Assembly (NCBI GenBank): GCA_965178125.1
Contig: OZ237756.1
Coordinates: 124,001 to 188,000, forward strand
DNA from: Bilabrum cf. latius
Taxonomy: Eukaryota > Bigyra: Bicosoecida > Bigyra > Bicosoecida
Reading direction: 5' to 3'
DNA length: 64,000 bases
The notes below the pieces were generated by a model, which saw only the letters and a list, made by a program, of their open reading frames with translations, did no database searches and was not told where the DNA came from. A program made the translations under genes and the position numbers. Of this stretch, positions 10,671 to 24,800 are shown piece by piece (the stretch's first letter is position 1; each line of letters starts with the position of its first letter).

Positions 10671-13600
10671 TCACGCTTCATCCCTCCAGTCAACCGTCCG
10701 ACCGAGCCACCTCTGGCTGTTCCATCCCTGGCTCGAGCTCGAGCTGCTCACCCCAAGCCTCCGCCTGCCACCACCACCACCACCACCACCACCACCACCA
10801 CCACCAGTCCTCGCGGCACCCGCCACGGCCACAGCGTTCGCCGCCTCCTCCCGCATCGCCCCCGCAGCTTCCTCGCACAGCCTCAGCGCCGCCTCGGCAG
10901 CGGGCGCGGCCGCCTCCCCGCGGGCCAGCGCCGCCACTCTCAGGTGTCTCCTGAGCTTGCGGGCGGGCAGCAGAGAGGCCAACGCAGCCACCTCGACCCT
11001 CAGCCAGTGGTACCCAGCGGCGAACCCCGACAGGCCCACGACCAGCAGCAGCAGCAGAGCGAGCACGTCCACGCGGTAGTAAATCAGATACGCAGCAAGC
11101 AGGGCGGCGAACAGCGCGAGACACGCGAACACCCCGGCCAGCATCACCTCCCTCAGCATCAGCGGAACCGCGCACCCCCGGGTGGGGGCAAGACCCCCCC
11201 TTGCCGCCTTGACCGCAACACTGGCCAGATCCGCCCTGTCCCCCGCCGTCCTGTCTTGTTCCCTGGCCCTGGTCTTCTACAGCTCAGAGAGGGAGCCGCG
11301 CCCCATGGCTGACCGCTGCATGCTTGCCGCGATGCCTTCTTCTTCCTATTCCTTCTCCCCCTCATGCTCCCCCTTCGTTCGCCCACCTGCACCCATGTGC
11401 CTTGCCCACCGCCCGGACGATGCACCGCCACCACTCGTCACACCACCACCATTCTTCGACCCCCTGGGTGCCACTGCCACGAGGGCGGGGTGCAGCGGCC
11501 GCAGCGCGTCCACGGCGCGGGCCGCGGGCTCCCAGGAGTGAAGGTCCTTCTCGCGGCCGGACAGCTCCGCAGGTAACTGCCGCCCCGCCCCGCCCGCGCA
11601 GCAGCCGCAGCACCCAAGCGACGCAGGACCGGCGCAGCAGTCGACTCTAGCTGCCGCCAGCTCGCGCACCGCCACTGCCGCGTCCTTGCCCCTGGGCAAT
11701 GTGACGTTGCTGGGCGTGCAGGGGGACAGACACGAGGCCACGTCTTCCATCACCGTGTGGTGAACCCCTTGCTCTTGCTCTTGCTCTTCCTCCCCGTCAT
11801 CCTCCTCCTTTCCATACCCACCATCGGCCTCGCGCTCACCGCCCGCCTTGGACCACCGGATGACCCCGCACAGCACCAGCGCGTCCAGCGCCAGCCACAC
11901 GCAGCGCGCCTCGCAGTCGGGGCGGGGCGCGTGCTACTCGTCCTCACGCGCCACTTTGGCCACGTGGGCAGCGGCGGCGTGCTGCGCGGCCAGCGCGGTC
12001 CTGTGTGCCAGCCTCTCGTCGCCCAGCACGGCACCCCGCTCCATCGCCTCCGGGTCATTCTACTGGCCCTGACCCTGACCCTGGCCGTGCGCCTGCCCGC
12101 CGGCCGTGCCCCCAGTGGAGCGGCTCCCGCTCCCGTACGTGCCCGGCACCGGCTTACCCCCCGCCGTGGGCCGGCCCACGATCACCTATCCGTTGGGACC
12201 CATCACGCCCACGCCGTGGCTCTGACCCGCCGCCAGACTCGTGCGGCCCTCGCCGTCCGTTCCCACGCCTACGTCCAGGGGCGCGGGCGGCGGCTCCATC
12301 ATGTGCCGGTGTGACGAGTGCATGATGCTCTCGGTCCAAGCCCACGCCCCCGGGGGCCTGAGCTGCTCCCTCTGCCAGGCCCTCCAGTGTGACGAGCGGT
12401 GCACCCCATGCGGCCCCTCGCCTTCATCCAACCACCCAAGCGAGTAGCAAGCGGCTGCACAGGGGCAGCAGAACACCTGCCACGCGACACGAACGAGACC
12501 CACGAGCGCTCCCGCAGACCACACGCAGCACGCGCACTGCGGTCCGGAAAACACACCAGACGCCCCGCCTGACTCGTCGTCCTCGTCCTTCACCTTGCCT
12601 TCTCCATCCAAACCCCTGAGGCGAAGCGCCGCACCCGTCCCGAATCGATCCGCGGGTGCTGCCAGTCGGGGCGGAGGCACAGCCACCCTGATCCCGCCCG
12701 CGAACCGAAGAGACGCTGGGACCTCGTGGTGGTGCCTGGCCTTGTTCTTCGCGCCATCGTCCTGCCGGCTGCCTGCACCCCTTCCTCCTCCTCCTCCTCC
12801 TGACCCCGCCCCGCTGGCCTCGTGCACCAGCCTCGCCGCCGCCCTAGCCTGCGCCCCCATGGCCCTACTCGCAGCAGCGTCCTCCCTGCCAAGCAGCACC
12901 TGCTGCAGGCAACGGGGGGAGAAGTGGTCCAGGGTCCATCCGTACGATGCAGCGAACCGCAAGGCAGGGGGCACCAGCAGAGCCTTGCTGGCGATGGGGT
13001 CCCACTCGAGGCCCAGCACGCCGTCGTCCAGGTCTCCATCCTGCAGGAGGCCCGCAGGAGGCCGCATGTCCAGGGGGTATGGACCGGCCGTGAGACCCAC
13101 GCCGCGGACCACGGGGGCACCTGGCGTTCTGCTGGGGCGTTTCTTGCCCTTTGCGTGCTTGTGCGACCCACCGCTGCTGCCAGGGTGCCGCTCGTCCGTC
13201 GCACCCGATTCCTGTGCCTCTGCCTCGCCGCCTGCCAGCCCGCACGACATCACCCACAGCAAGCAGCCGCACAGCCCACCGGCACCGCAGCAACCATCCC
13301 CCCCCTGCTCCGCGCCCGCGACTGACCCTCCCCTCGCACCTACCTGCCGCCTCGCCCCGTGGCTGCCCCCGCTCTCGATGTCGCAGAGCTGAGCGAACCC
13401 AACCGCGTCTGACATGGGGAGCGCATCCGTGCCCACGGGCTCGAGACCTTCACCCCCTCCCGCCCCGGCCAGCGCGCCCATGATCTCGTCAGTGTCGGTG
13501 CCGCCGCTGACGCCGAACACGGCCGCGTGAGTCTCCCGTGTGAAAGGGAAAATCCAGGCCACACCCACGGCGGCGATCAGCACCAGGCCGGGGAAGAGCA

Positions 13601-16600
13601 TGGTGAAGAAGGCCAGCAGCCCCACCACGTCCTGGGGCTGCCTGCCCTCGCCGGGGGTGTACCCCGCCGCTGCCAGCATGGCCAGCACCACGGCAGTGGC
13701 CGGCACGTCGATCCAGTGCAGGGCTACGGCCAGGTAGGTCAGGTACTGCGCCTCTCGCCGGAGCCCCGTGAGCCGGGCATCGTAATCGATCGCGGTCTTC
13801 CGCATGGACTCGAAGAGGAACTCAACGCCACCCTCCGTGAGACCGGAGGCCGTGGTGACTAGTGCAAACCCGACGCCGTCCCCGGCCCCGAGCAGCAGAC
13901 CGCCGAAAATCACCGGGGGCACCCCGAGCAGCATGCCAAGCAGGTAGGCAGACTTCTGGTCGCACGCCCCGCGCCACCCGCAGCAGCACAGGCGTGCCAT
14001 CCACAGGGGGCGCGGCACGGCGTCACCGGCCGCGCCTTTGGGCCGTGCCCCCGCCCCCGCAGCCACCCACATCCACAAGGGGGTGGACAAAGCGGATGCC
14101 ACGAGCTCGAGGCTAAGCGCCAGCCCCAGCCAGAACTCGTAGTGCGGGAGCTGCAGCACGTACTGCGCGTAGAATGCCGTCAGGGAGTGCGAGACCACCC
14201 GGGCCAGCGACAGGAGCATCACCTGCGCCAGCAGCACGAGCAGCGCCAGGTTGACACCGGCCCAGTTGGCACCCGCACCCAGCGGCATGGGCTGCGGCTG
14301 AGGCTGGTCCCTGGGCCCGCCCTCGACCGTGGGCTGGCAGGCCTCATCCACGGGCATGGGCTGCAGCACCAGCCACGGAACAGCGGCGGGACGGGCCCTG
14401 GTGCTGCCCGCCCACCCTGCCCCGCCTGCTTCCTGCCCAGCGTGCTTCTGGCGGACATCAGCGAGCGCCGCGTGGGCAGAGTCGCCTGCATCGGCCGCCG
14501 GCAGGGCAGCGAAAAGCTGAAGGAACCTTCGGTCCGACCTCCACTCCACTCCATGGGTAGCAAATGCCTCCCGCTGCTGCCTGCTGGGGTGGATCTCCCC
14601 CGCGTCCCAGTCCGCGTGCGACCACAGTGCATCCACGGCGTGCGCGCCCTCCAGCCCAGCCTCACCATCATCATCATTATCGCCGCCGCCGTCGCCCCCG
14701 CCCTCCGCGCTCGTCACACCATCAGCGGTGGGGATGCTCTCCCACCCGTCCATCTCCAGCACCGCCTCGTGCTCGCCCACTGAACGGCTGCTACTGCCCG
14801 AAGACCTGCTGCGTGCCGCCGCTGGCAGCCGCCGCATGGTCCTGTCCAGCCTCTCGCCCCCGCCCTTTTCCATGGCGGTGGGCAGGAACTCCTTGCCTCC
14901 CAGGATCTCGTCGCTGACCGAGTCGCTCCTCGTCTCGCTTCTCGGAGACTTGCGCGGACTGCTCCCCAGAGTCTCGTCCCCCGCCGACGTGGTCTCCTGG
15001 GAGGCCTCCTGGATCGTCGGCATCCTCGAGCGGGCACCGCCACCGGGTGCGGCCGCCAGCGCTTGCGAGCCCGCCGCCACCTGCGCGGCTGCCCTGTCGA
15101 GCTCATCGTTTGCCGTGCTGTTCCCCACCCCCAGGGCTCCCGCGCTGGAGTGCAGCTCCGACGCGTCCTGCGCCGCCATCCCAGTGTCCTCCAGTGAGAC
15201 CATCTTGCGTGGACTCGACACGCCGGGCCGCAGCTTGAGCCGGCTCTGGAGCCCGCCGGTGCTCCCGCCACTTCCACTTCCACTGCTGCTGCTGCCATAT
15301 CCCTCACCCTCCGGCCGCAACGGCAGTGCCCCGCCCTTGGCCACATCGCCCGCACCCGTCCCCCTTTTGCCTGCCCCGCGCGCAGCATCGCCAGAGCTCC
15401 TTCCCACCAGCACCTTCACGCGGGTCAGCTGCCTCCCCAGTGACTCCGCCCATGGGAATGCACCGCGGGGGAGGTGACTCGCGGCCGCCGCCCGGAGCTC
15501 CTCAAGGGTGCTGAGCCCCTGCGACGCCAGTCCTGCAGCCTCCTTCGCTTCTGGCTCGGCCAGCCACTTGCGGGCAAGCAGCCTGGGCAGCCTGGCGCTA
15601 TCTGCGGTCAGCTCAGCTAGGCGCCCCAGCACTCGGACGGCATTCGCTTGGCTCCTCTCTGCCTGCGTCTTGGGGCGTTTGAGGGCACCGCGGGCGTGCT
15701 GCAAGGCAGTCTCTACCGTCAGTCGCCTCGGGATGAAGGTCGCGGCGAACCCGCCCAACAGCCAGTTCCGCTGCCTGAGGATAGACTCTGCCACGGACCT
15801 TGGAACCCGCTACTGGCTCACTACGAGCAACCCGGTGTGGGCAGGGATGACGACTGCTCCGCTCGGCACAGGATCCGATAGCCCGGGTCGTGATTTCTGC
15901 TGCCCACGGGCGCCACCAGGAGGGTGGCCGCCCCGTGCACCGCCCTCTCTCCCGCCATTGGACCCCTACTGGCCCACTTTCCCCTCCTCCTCCTCCTCGG
16001 CGTACAAGACGCGATGCAGGTCAGCAAACTCGCCATCCCCACCGTCTGCGCCGCCCAGTGCCTGCGTGCTGGCACGAGAGGAGCGCGATGATGGCGGTGA
16101 CGAAGACGACTGCAGGCCTCGGCCCGCGGCCTCCACCGCCGCCTGTTGCAGCCCCGCCAGCACAGGGAGGGCGATCGCCTGCCCGCTGGCCCACTAGGGG
16201 ACCGTCAACAACGCGTCATCGATGGCGGAATCATCTACGATGTCGTTCAACCCATCCTGGGCCGCGGTCAGGGACGGGGACAGGCGGCCCGCCTCGGATA
16301 GGATCGAGTGCGAAGATGACGTGAGGGGGAGCACTCTGTGGGAGGACGCGTGTGCCGAGCTGCTGCCACTCGAGCTGCCCCTCGAGTGAAGGGAAAGGAC
16401 GGGCCCCTGCGACTACAGAGAGGGGCCCAGGTTGGACCTGTTCGAGGGCAGCGACTGCAGCGAGCGGACTCCGGCCGGAGGAGCCTCCACGGTCTCGGTC
16501 GACTCGAAGACAACGCTGGCCTCCGGACCCGCGGCCGCCCCCGGACCGTACTCGCTTACAGGCGCGGCTGCTCCCCCGCCTCGCGCCTGGAACTGCACCG

Positions 16601-18416
16601 AGGCCCGCCAGCCCCTCCTCTGCACCGCCTGCTGCTGCCCTGGCGAGAATCCAGGGCCAGCATGCACGTGCTGCGGCTACGGCTGGGGGTGGGGGTAGGC
16701 TCGGGCCTGGGATCGGGCGAAAACGCCGTCTCCTGCACTCATCACACCTTGTCCAGCAGCGGACGCAGGTCGGCTCTCCCCACCGTCCTTGCTGCCCTTG
16801 CCGCCGACTGCACCCAGCCCCGTGCCGCTGTCTGCACCGCCGTCAGTGTCAGGCAGCACCCCGATGCGATCGTCACCCATCCGTCCATGATCAGCCTCTA
16901 GCTCGTGCTTAAGCTCGCCTCTCGCTTCTTTTTGGTTTAGGCCAAGTGTATCATCCGCGTCGAAGGAACCCCCTTGCGAGTCTCGGACCATGGAGCTGGC
17001 GAGTGCGCTCCCCGGCCTCGGTTGGCCAGGCACAGGCGACTCCTCCTCTACCTAACCGGGCATGGGGTGCTGCTGCATGTGGCCGGGTGCCGTTGGCGAC
17101 CCACTGGCATAGGTGCTGCTCCCCGTCACGCTGCTTCCCACCTGCCTCGACATGTCCTAGTAGTGCGAGAGGAGAGCCTGGAGGTCAGTCTCTGTGCCCT
17201 GCTCCGAGGCCATCGAACCCAAGTGCTGCCCCTGCCCCTGCCCCTGCTGCTGCTGTTTGACTGACCTACCTCTAGTCCTTGTGCCACCGCTGCCCTCCCC
17301 CCCGCTGTCGCTGCCACTATCATCGTCACTCCTGTCATCACCATCACTATCACCATCGCTGCTCCCACGCGTGCCACCCCCGCGCCCACCCCTGCCTCCA
17401 CGGCGGGACCCCCCAGTCCCCGGCCCAGACAGGCTCAGCTCCAGCTCCATGCCCACCCTAGACCACGCCGCAGCCCTGGCCTCCTCCCGTACCAGCAGCC
17501 GCACCATCTCGAGCGTGCTGGGCCAGGTGCGTCTCTGCAGGAAGGTGCAGCACGACCTCCCGCCCTTCGTGCTCCTGCCGCTGCAGCACATACCATACCC
17601 GTACCCAGACCTGCCTCCGGCACCCATCCGTCCTCCTCCTAGACCCGCGCCCACGATGAGCACAGGCTTCTCCCACAGCCCACCGTCCTGTCTCTGCGCC
17701 CTGCTGATACGCACCCTACGCGCGAAGGCGCTGTGCAGCATCGCAGAGGGCCGGGCCACGTCCAGCGGGGTTGGAACCCGGGTGTAGCAGGCCAGCAGGA
17801 GGATGGAACCCACCATGGAAACTTGTATGGCCACAACGAAGAGAGGGAACACCTGAGCGTGCGCCGCCCCGGTTCCTCCCACGATGGAGGCCAGGCCTGG
17901 CACCATCACCCCGAGCACCATGCCGACACAGGCAAACACGTGCTTCCAGCCGAACAGCTCGCCCGGCTTGTCGTAGCTGTCAGTCAGCTCCACACCCAAA
18001 GACATGTATGCCAGCGAAAGGGGCGTCATGTTGATGACACTAGCCGACATGGCGTACCAGAGGATGTTGGCGACCTCGCTCATCCCTTGGGGTATCGAGT
18101 ACATGCTGATGATGGCAAGCGCCATGATCGGGGCGCACAACACCAGAAATGGCCTACGCCTGCCATTGAGGCTGCCGCATTCGCAAAAGGTGTTGTCAAC
18201 GAGCCACCCAGCAATCGGGTACGAAAACAAGTCGATGATCCGAACCACTGCATTACAAAGCGCAAACGTCCTCGGGCTCATACCCACATCGTCAACATAG
18301 AACTTGGTCTAATATGTTACATGAAAAATACCTGCGCATGCCATACTGAACGCAGGGAGGGCGTATAACAGCATGCTGCCGATTGACAAAGGTTTGGGGC
18401 CTCGGTCCGAGCCCAT
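10671..18416 (-). CDS. Giant MFS_2 (GPH/MFSD2-like) membrane transporter
   Basis: Single uninterrupted frame from ATG 18416 to TGA 10673-10671, 2581 residues, with about 13 TAG codons read as Gln. The first ~215 residues are the N-terminal six-helix half of an MFS_2 transporter: MLLYALPAFSMACAG, TKFYVDDVGMS, and RIIDLFSYPIAGWLVDNT, the family signature for helix 2. The C-terminal half follows at ~1380-1640 (NLALLVLLAQVMLLSLARVV; EFLFESMRKTAIDYDARLTG; AWIFPFTRETHAAVFG). Between them is a loop of ~1150 residues rich in Ser, Gly and Arg, far longer than the usual short central loop. A tail of ~900 residues has further hydrophobic stretches near 1965, 2175 and 2425-2465. MFS_2 members move sugars, lysolipids or other solutes with Na+ or H+; the substrate here is unknown. 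TAG at 18309 replaces a residue just before the conserved FY-x-D motif. Confidence 0.82.
10768..10806. repeat. (CCA)n trinucleotide run coding for poly-Gly
   Basis: About 13 tandem CCA units; on the coding (-) strand they read as GGT codons, giving a glycine run near the C-terminus of the MFS protein. Confidence 0.85.
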
Positions 18417-18884
18417 GGCTGACAATTCCTGGCCTGTTGATGAGTACTGCTATATGCAACAGTCTGTCAGATTTGTAGAAGATATTGAGTTCCTCTATGC
18501 CCTGAAGGCAGAATTGTATCCGCGCTGGCTCGCTGCGCAAATCCGATTTACTATTTGCACGGTACTATAATAACCGGAAGCACCATCCACGGCTCGTCGT
18601 GCACCAACGGCCTATGTTGGCTGGACTCCATCCACACACTTGTGGGGGTCCAGTCAAGTCACGTCCCTGCCTTCGTCAGTTCAATCGTCCAATCATGCAA
18701 AGCACACATCGCCCATGAACGGACCACAACCACCGCGTCAAACGCAGCCACAGGAGGAGCAGCGGCAGAACACGCGGTAGCAGGGGCTGGAGACGCCGCT
18801 GAGTAGGAGACCGGTGATGGAGGCGAGGTACGCACTCCCACCACGGCAGAGCATCACGACACTCTCCCACTGTTGCGAGGCATC
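18417..18884. other. Spacer upstream of the MFS gene and 5' part of the retrotransposon
   Basis: The MFS gene's promoter must lie within the first few hundred bases here. The retrotransposon reading frame is already open from about 18555 but has no in-frame ATG until 18885. I see no target-site duplication and cannot fix the element's left edge. Confidence 0.4.
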
Positions 18885-21800
18885 ATGAGGGCACACCCGT
18901 ATGCACCCCAATGTCTGTCCTTGTACGCGGCCCGGCAGGGCTACCCACAAGACAAGATTAAGCAACTCGCGGACGCTGTTTCGACTCGAGAGCTGGACGA
19001 AGACAAGACCAAAGAGATCCTACAAAGCCTCGGCCCAACGGAAGACCGCGAAGAGAACTCATCGTTACAGCATCTGGAACGCGATCTTGTGGTGCTTACT
19101 CTAGCAATCATGGAGAGTGCCATTGGTAACTTCGTCAGGATCACGAAGATTGAGCCGGACTACGTCCCAGGCAAGTTCCTCTTCAGCAGTGAAGTTACTG
19201 CCTCACTCCCGGGCAACACACTCCAGTGGATGAAGGCACACTTCAACGCCAGCCTGTCTTTCATGGCCGGGACGACGACGACTGGATCGGAGGTAGCACC
19301 CCTGTGCATCCCATGGTGGCGCAGTTCGCACTACTGGCCACCAGCTGAGTGTGTGTTGGGACACGTAGCGGCAGTCCACGGAGTACACATCCCTATGTTG
19401 ACAGTGGGTACCGCCAAGGCAACACTATACCTCGCCCGACCATTAGTCACCCAGCGGTTACACACGCCCGCCAGGATGACGACAGCAGTAGCCATGCGTG
19501 CCCAGACTCTCGATGGGACTGATACCACTGGAGGTCACTACTTCCTCATGGGAATGCAGACAACATCAGTTTAGCCACGTAGAGGACCTCAGGCGCTGGT
19601 CAACGCTCGAACGATGCCCCGGATATTGCTGAGCAAACCCTCGGCCGCGTGCATTGCCCAAGACTCAACTGCTCTGGATTACGCAAGACACGGACTTGAG
19701 CTCGACCTCCCGCACGAACCAGTGGCCCTGACACGCGACGACGCACCGCCTGTCCCAGCGTCAAGTGCAGAACTTTGGGCACCAACTACAACGTGGCAGA
19801 AAAGGCTGCAACAGGCGGAAGACACCCTGGCGAGCCAGCACCCATCCGATGAGGACATGAAGTCTGCAGTGGAGACGATGGCCGAGCTCAACGGGGGCCC
19901 CATCCCGTCTGGAGAGGCCCTCCTGGATTGGTAGAGCTCCGGAGACCATGTCGTCGGATCGTACAGGCTCCCAGCTAAACAGTGTCATACGCTTGCCCTT
20001 CAGGTCGTCAGCGCTGTCCCCCTCTCAATGCAGTAGGCATGCCGCCTGTAGGACTCGGACAACTGCATCGTTTCGGCAAATAGGTGCACCACCATTGGGA
20101 GGATGCTGACAGCAGTGGCCCGCCTTGCCTCGGCGGATGGATACGACCACACGTGGTGCAGACCAATGGTGGCCAGCCCAGACATGGGCGTATCCAGCCT
20201 CCTACACAGCATGAGAAGGGCCATCGACGGTCCTGACCTGAAGCTTCCCTCTCGAGTCCTCCTGCTCAGCATCGACCACGCCGCTTCGATCATCACGATG
20301 AAGGCCTCGCCGACGGCCATGGCCAGCGAACAGAGGACTCCATACCTGTACGTCGACGGCGTAGCAAACGGTACCAGGGAGGACATCTCTGCGAATACAC
20401 TCCGACGTCTAACCCTGGGCTCCTACGCACCGGCGAAGTTCGACAAAGCTCCAGGCCCACGTCTTGGACACAAGTTCATCGCGGCAGTAGGATTCTGGGG
20501 CAGCCCTTCGAAGGCGCAACGTGCAGCCCTGGCCAAGTCGATCAACGCAGGATCATTCGACAAGATTGCCGGACGGGAACTACCAAGAGTGGCATACGAC
20601 ATGTTCCCCTCGGAGAGCCTGTTCAAGAGCCTTTGCGAGGGCAGCGAGTCCGAGCTCGTGGACTAGCACGACAGAGAACTATACAGACAATGTAGGAACG
20701 GCACACTGGAGGTGCCAGCTTTCTCCTCTGACCGCCGAGGTCGGCCGGAGACAGCGGCGATCGGCAACCGCGACTACCTGAACCGGTCCACAGTCGGATA
20801 CGCGGGGACAAGACGGACCATTACACCATCACGACGCATCAGGGAACACCGAGAGTACCGGCGACATGAGACAGAAGCCCGAGATGACCCAGCCTAGACA
20901 GTCCGTGCCATCTCACACAAGTAGATGACTCCTGAGAACGAAATGACTCTTGCCAAGCACTGGACCACTACCTGGGAAGCGGCACATCGCCCCCAAGAAT
21001 TCCGCTGCGGCCACCTGAATGTCAACAAGTCGAGGAAACTGAGTACCATCGAGCGTGCACTCCAACTAACGCAAGCCCCTGACTTGCTGTTCATGACGGA
21101 GTACGGCCGAAGCTCTGACTCGTCCATGGACCAGAAGCTACTGCCACTTGCAGTGCCAAACCTGACGTACAGAGGCGTGTGGCTAACACCCACGGAAGGA
21201 GGCACTCATGGGGTTGCGGCGGTCTGGAACACAAACCCACGACTAATGACCAAGTTCTGCCCCATTCAGCCAGCAGATATGCCCCAGGACATCCGGGACT
21301 GCCTCATCGTCAATGTGACAGTCGCAGGGAGCCGCACAGTTCACGCAGTTGGATGCTACAACCCCCTCGACGGCGAGCATCGCGGGGACTATAAGCGCCT
21401 ACTTAGGTGCATGCAAACAGGTTGGACCACAAGCAATGGGCAAAGGTTCGAGTTTGACCTGGATCAGACCGTCTTGATTGGCGACCTGAACACGCACCGA
21501 GAAGCGGACATCATGGAGGACGCCCCCACCAGGGAGGACGGTGAACCGTGTCTGAGCCTTCGGACCCCGTGGATGCCAACACATGGCGGAGGTAATTGCC
21601 TAGACGTGGGCCTCGCTGGGTCAGCGCTCTGGACAGGAGGTGCAGTCCTTCGAAATCCCGGATCTTAGGATCACTCACCCGTAGCCATGAGGGTAGAGAC
21701 TACCAGGTCACAAGTCTACAACGATCCAAGTGCTACCCTAGACACGGCGCCAGACAAGCTACGGAGACCACGTACCAAAGCCCAGGTCCGCCGATACCGC

Positions 21801-24800
21801 AGGAAGATGGCACAGTTGCTGGCCGAACAGCCATAGCTGATGGAGCTGAGCAAGCAGGCGAGCACAGCAGCCCTGACACTAGGTGAAGACTCGGGAGCGG
21901 GAGGAGATGAAAAGGCCAGCATCCTTGGCCAAGCCACGACAGTACTGGAACATCTGGTCTCCACGCTGGCAGACTGTGACTCCAAAGCCTGCGAGGCCGC
22001 GGTTGGACCAGCCCAGCGCCAACAAGCAGCCCCACGCAGCCGCCTCCAGCACCGTGCGAAGATCTCTCGCATGGTAAAAAGGGCCCAAAGAGCAAGACTC
22101 CAGCGACACAAGGACGCATCCCTTCTGACCGAGACTGTCTGCATCCGGGACACAGCTGCCTCCCTGCTGCGTAAGATCAAAAGCAAGCACGCAGACAGGC
22201 GCGAGACGTCAATACGGGAGATTGGGTCTGGCAAGTGCCCAGAGGCCAACGCCATGATCAAAAGGATCAGCAAACTGCGACGACGGGTACAGGCTAGGGT
22301 AGCGACCAATTGCGATTGGGGCAAGCATCTGCTCCCGACTGCACTGTCCTCCCTGGCCCCCGCAGACCTACAACCGAGCAACCTCGCGAACAAGATGGTG
22401 CTTCAACGAGTAGTTGCAGCTGCAGGAAGTGACACGATATCAGTGACACGTCTCACCAGAGATCGTATCCGCTGCGATGCCCACGCACTCCAACAAGCTC
22501 TGAAGGTCCTACCTGCCCGCGAGGCGTACCGCACGATATCGAGCCAACTCGGGGCCAGAAGATCAAAGCAACGAGCTATTGCAATGGTGGACCGCGAAGA
22601 CGGGACACGGACCTCCAATGCCTAGGAGGCAGTGGACGCCCACGCGGCATACTACTCCAGTAGCGCTACCAACGCAACGGCCAACACAGTGGACACGTCC
22701 ACTGATGAGGGTCTCTCAAGATTCATCGAGGTCCTGGGCCAACACATGCCAACATCCCCGAAAATCGGCATGCTGGTGACTGATGACGCTGCCGAGGAAC
22801 ACATCTCGACTGCAATCAAGTAGTTGAAGTCCGGAAAGGCTACGGGGCCGAGCGGGGTGCCAACACGCGCAATCAGACTCACATTCGATTTCGCCGACGG
22901 AGAACGCAAGTACCCTGACACACTCCTCAAGGCCCTTCAAGCTATCCACAATTGCGCAATGGTGTGCGGATAGTACCCGCTGACCCTCTTGCGCACTTTC
23001 ATTGCACCAGCCTTCAAAGGCAAGCCGGACGACCGTGACTTTCGATGCAGTGACTACAGATGCATCTAGTACGCAGACGTGATTGCAAAGGTATTGGGCA
23101 TCATCCTGCTGGGCAACTGCCAGGAAGTCATGGCTCAACGCCAAACGAAAGGAGCTTCGCAGTTCGGCTTCACGCTGCGCCGTGACCGAGTGATCGCAAT
23201 CCTGAAGATTCTGCAGCAGACCTTCACCGCGGGGAAGCAGGGCCTCGTGCTCCTGTTCGGAGACTTGAAAGCAGCATTCGACCGAGTCCAATGGCCTATC
23301 ATGCGGTACACGCTAGAGAAGGCTGGACTGAGCGCGACCGCTTCGAGTGCATTCGTCAATAGGATGAAAGCTAAAGCGGAGGTGTACCACCGCCCAAGCA
23401 ACACCCGATCGGAACCATTCGAGCGAGGAAAGGGGACATGCCAGGGAGATCCCATCTCCCCAGATGGCTTCGCGGTATCAATGGTACCTGCGAACGAGTA
23501 CGTCAGGCAGGCGTGCGCAGGACCGCAAGCGGCACCACTGACAGCCGATTGGGACATCGCACAGAAGGAGCCACAGACGCTGTACGCGGACGACACCTGC
23601 GTCACTATGTTGTGCAAGAGCGGCTCGCTGACGGCTGTAGCAGTGCTCTCCATTGGACACCATGAGTCTGGCCATGAGTTGGGCGTAAGAGCAGTCAGCA
23701 ATGGCTACACGAGCAAGACAGCTGTGATGGCGACCGGACTGACCCGTGAGGCGTTCGAAGCAACTGACGACGACGTGGAAAGCGGACGTGCAGTTGCATT
23801 CACCCCAGAGGAGCTCAATCTCAGGATCCAAGAGCAACTTCCTGGCACTCTAGCCACGGCACCACTGGAGCCAATCCGACTGGTCCACAAGTACGACTAC
23901 CTCGGCTTCCGTCTACACACCAGACGGGCACCGGTCAAAATGGCCGACGGAAGTACTAGACAGCTCCACGTCCTGGACCCAGTGAAACACTTGGAGAGGC
24001 AAGCCGGCAAGGCAAGACGAAGCATTGCGGACATCTGCCAAGCAGCCGTGAACTCTGACTGGAGCCTTGCACAGCTGTCCTCGATCCTGTACAGTGCAGT
24101 CTACGGGACGGTGCTGCAAGACCTCCACCTCTCAGCGGCACCAGCAGGCTTCGAGCAGGAGCTAAAACGCAAGACAGTGAAATGCACCTACGTACCAGGT
24201 ATAGTCTGGAACAAGGCAGCTTTGAACATTGTCGACGAGGTCCTAGACTGTGCCAGGGCCGCCCTGGTCGAAGCAGCCCCCCGACTTCCTAAGAAAGGAG
24301 GCGGCCGTTTCCTGCCGAAGGACACGGTCAGGGCGCTGGTCTGGCCGGCCGACGCGATGGCCAGAGCTGTCTCACAGGCGTACGGCTGCTCACTGGTGCT
24401 GCTGAGCGGAGACACGCCTGCCCACATGCAGCTAACCGCGTGGTACATGGTCAAGCACGAACCTAGTGCCCAGGGACCTATGGCGAACATGGCCGCAGTC
24501 TACAGGTGCCAACATGGCGCACGAGACCAGTCCGTCTTCCAGATGATCTTCAACACCAAGAACCGCAAGCAGCTGAAACGAACGTTCACCTCGTGGCTGT
24601 GCCCGTATATCCTACGGGACGCGACTGCACTGCTGAAGTCGAGCTCCAGCACGCACGCTGCCGGTATACTGCGCGAAGCAGAAACGATGCACCCGGTAGC
24701 GACAGACGCCTGGGCAAAGTTTGACGAGGACTCTGTAGGCATGAAATACCTACAGAGCTGCATCGGTTTGGACAATTCCCGGATCCTCGGCCCTTCGGCC

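Noticed and set aside
10272-11312. Plus-strand ORF of ~346 codons
   Set aside because: It is mostly antisense to the MFS gene's GC-rich 3' end and has no recognisable motif.
18309-18331. A 23-nt mini-intron (GT...TAG) in the MFS gene
   Set aside because: Reading through keeps a better match to the family (helix followed by FY-x-D), with TAG as Gln.
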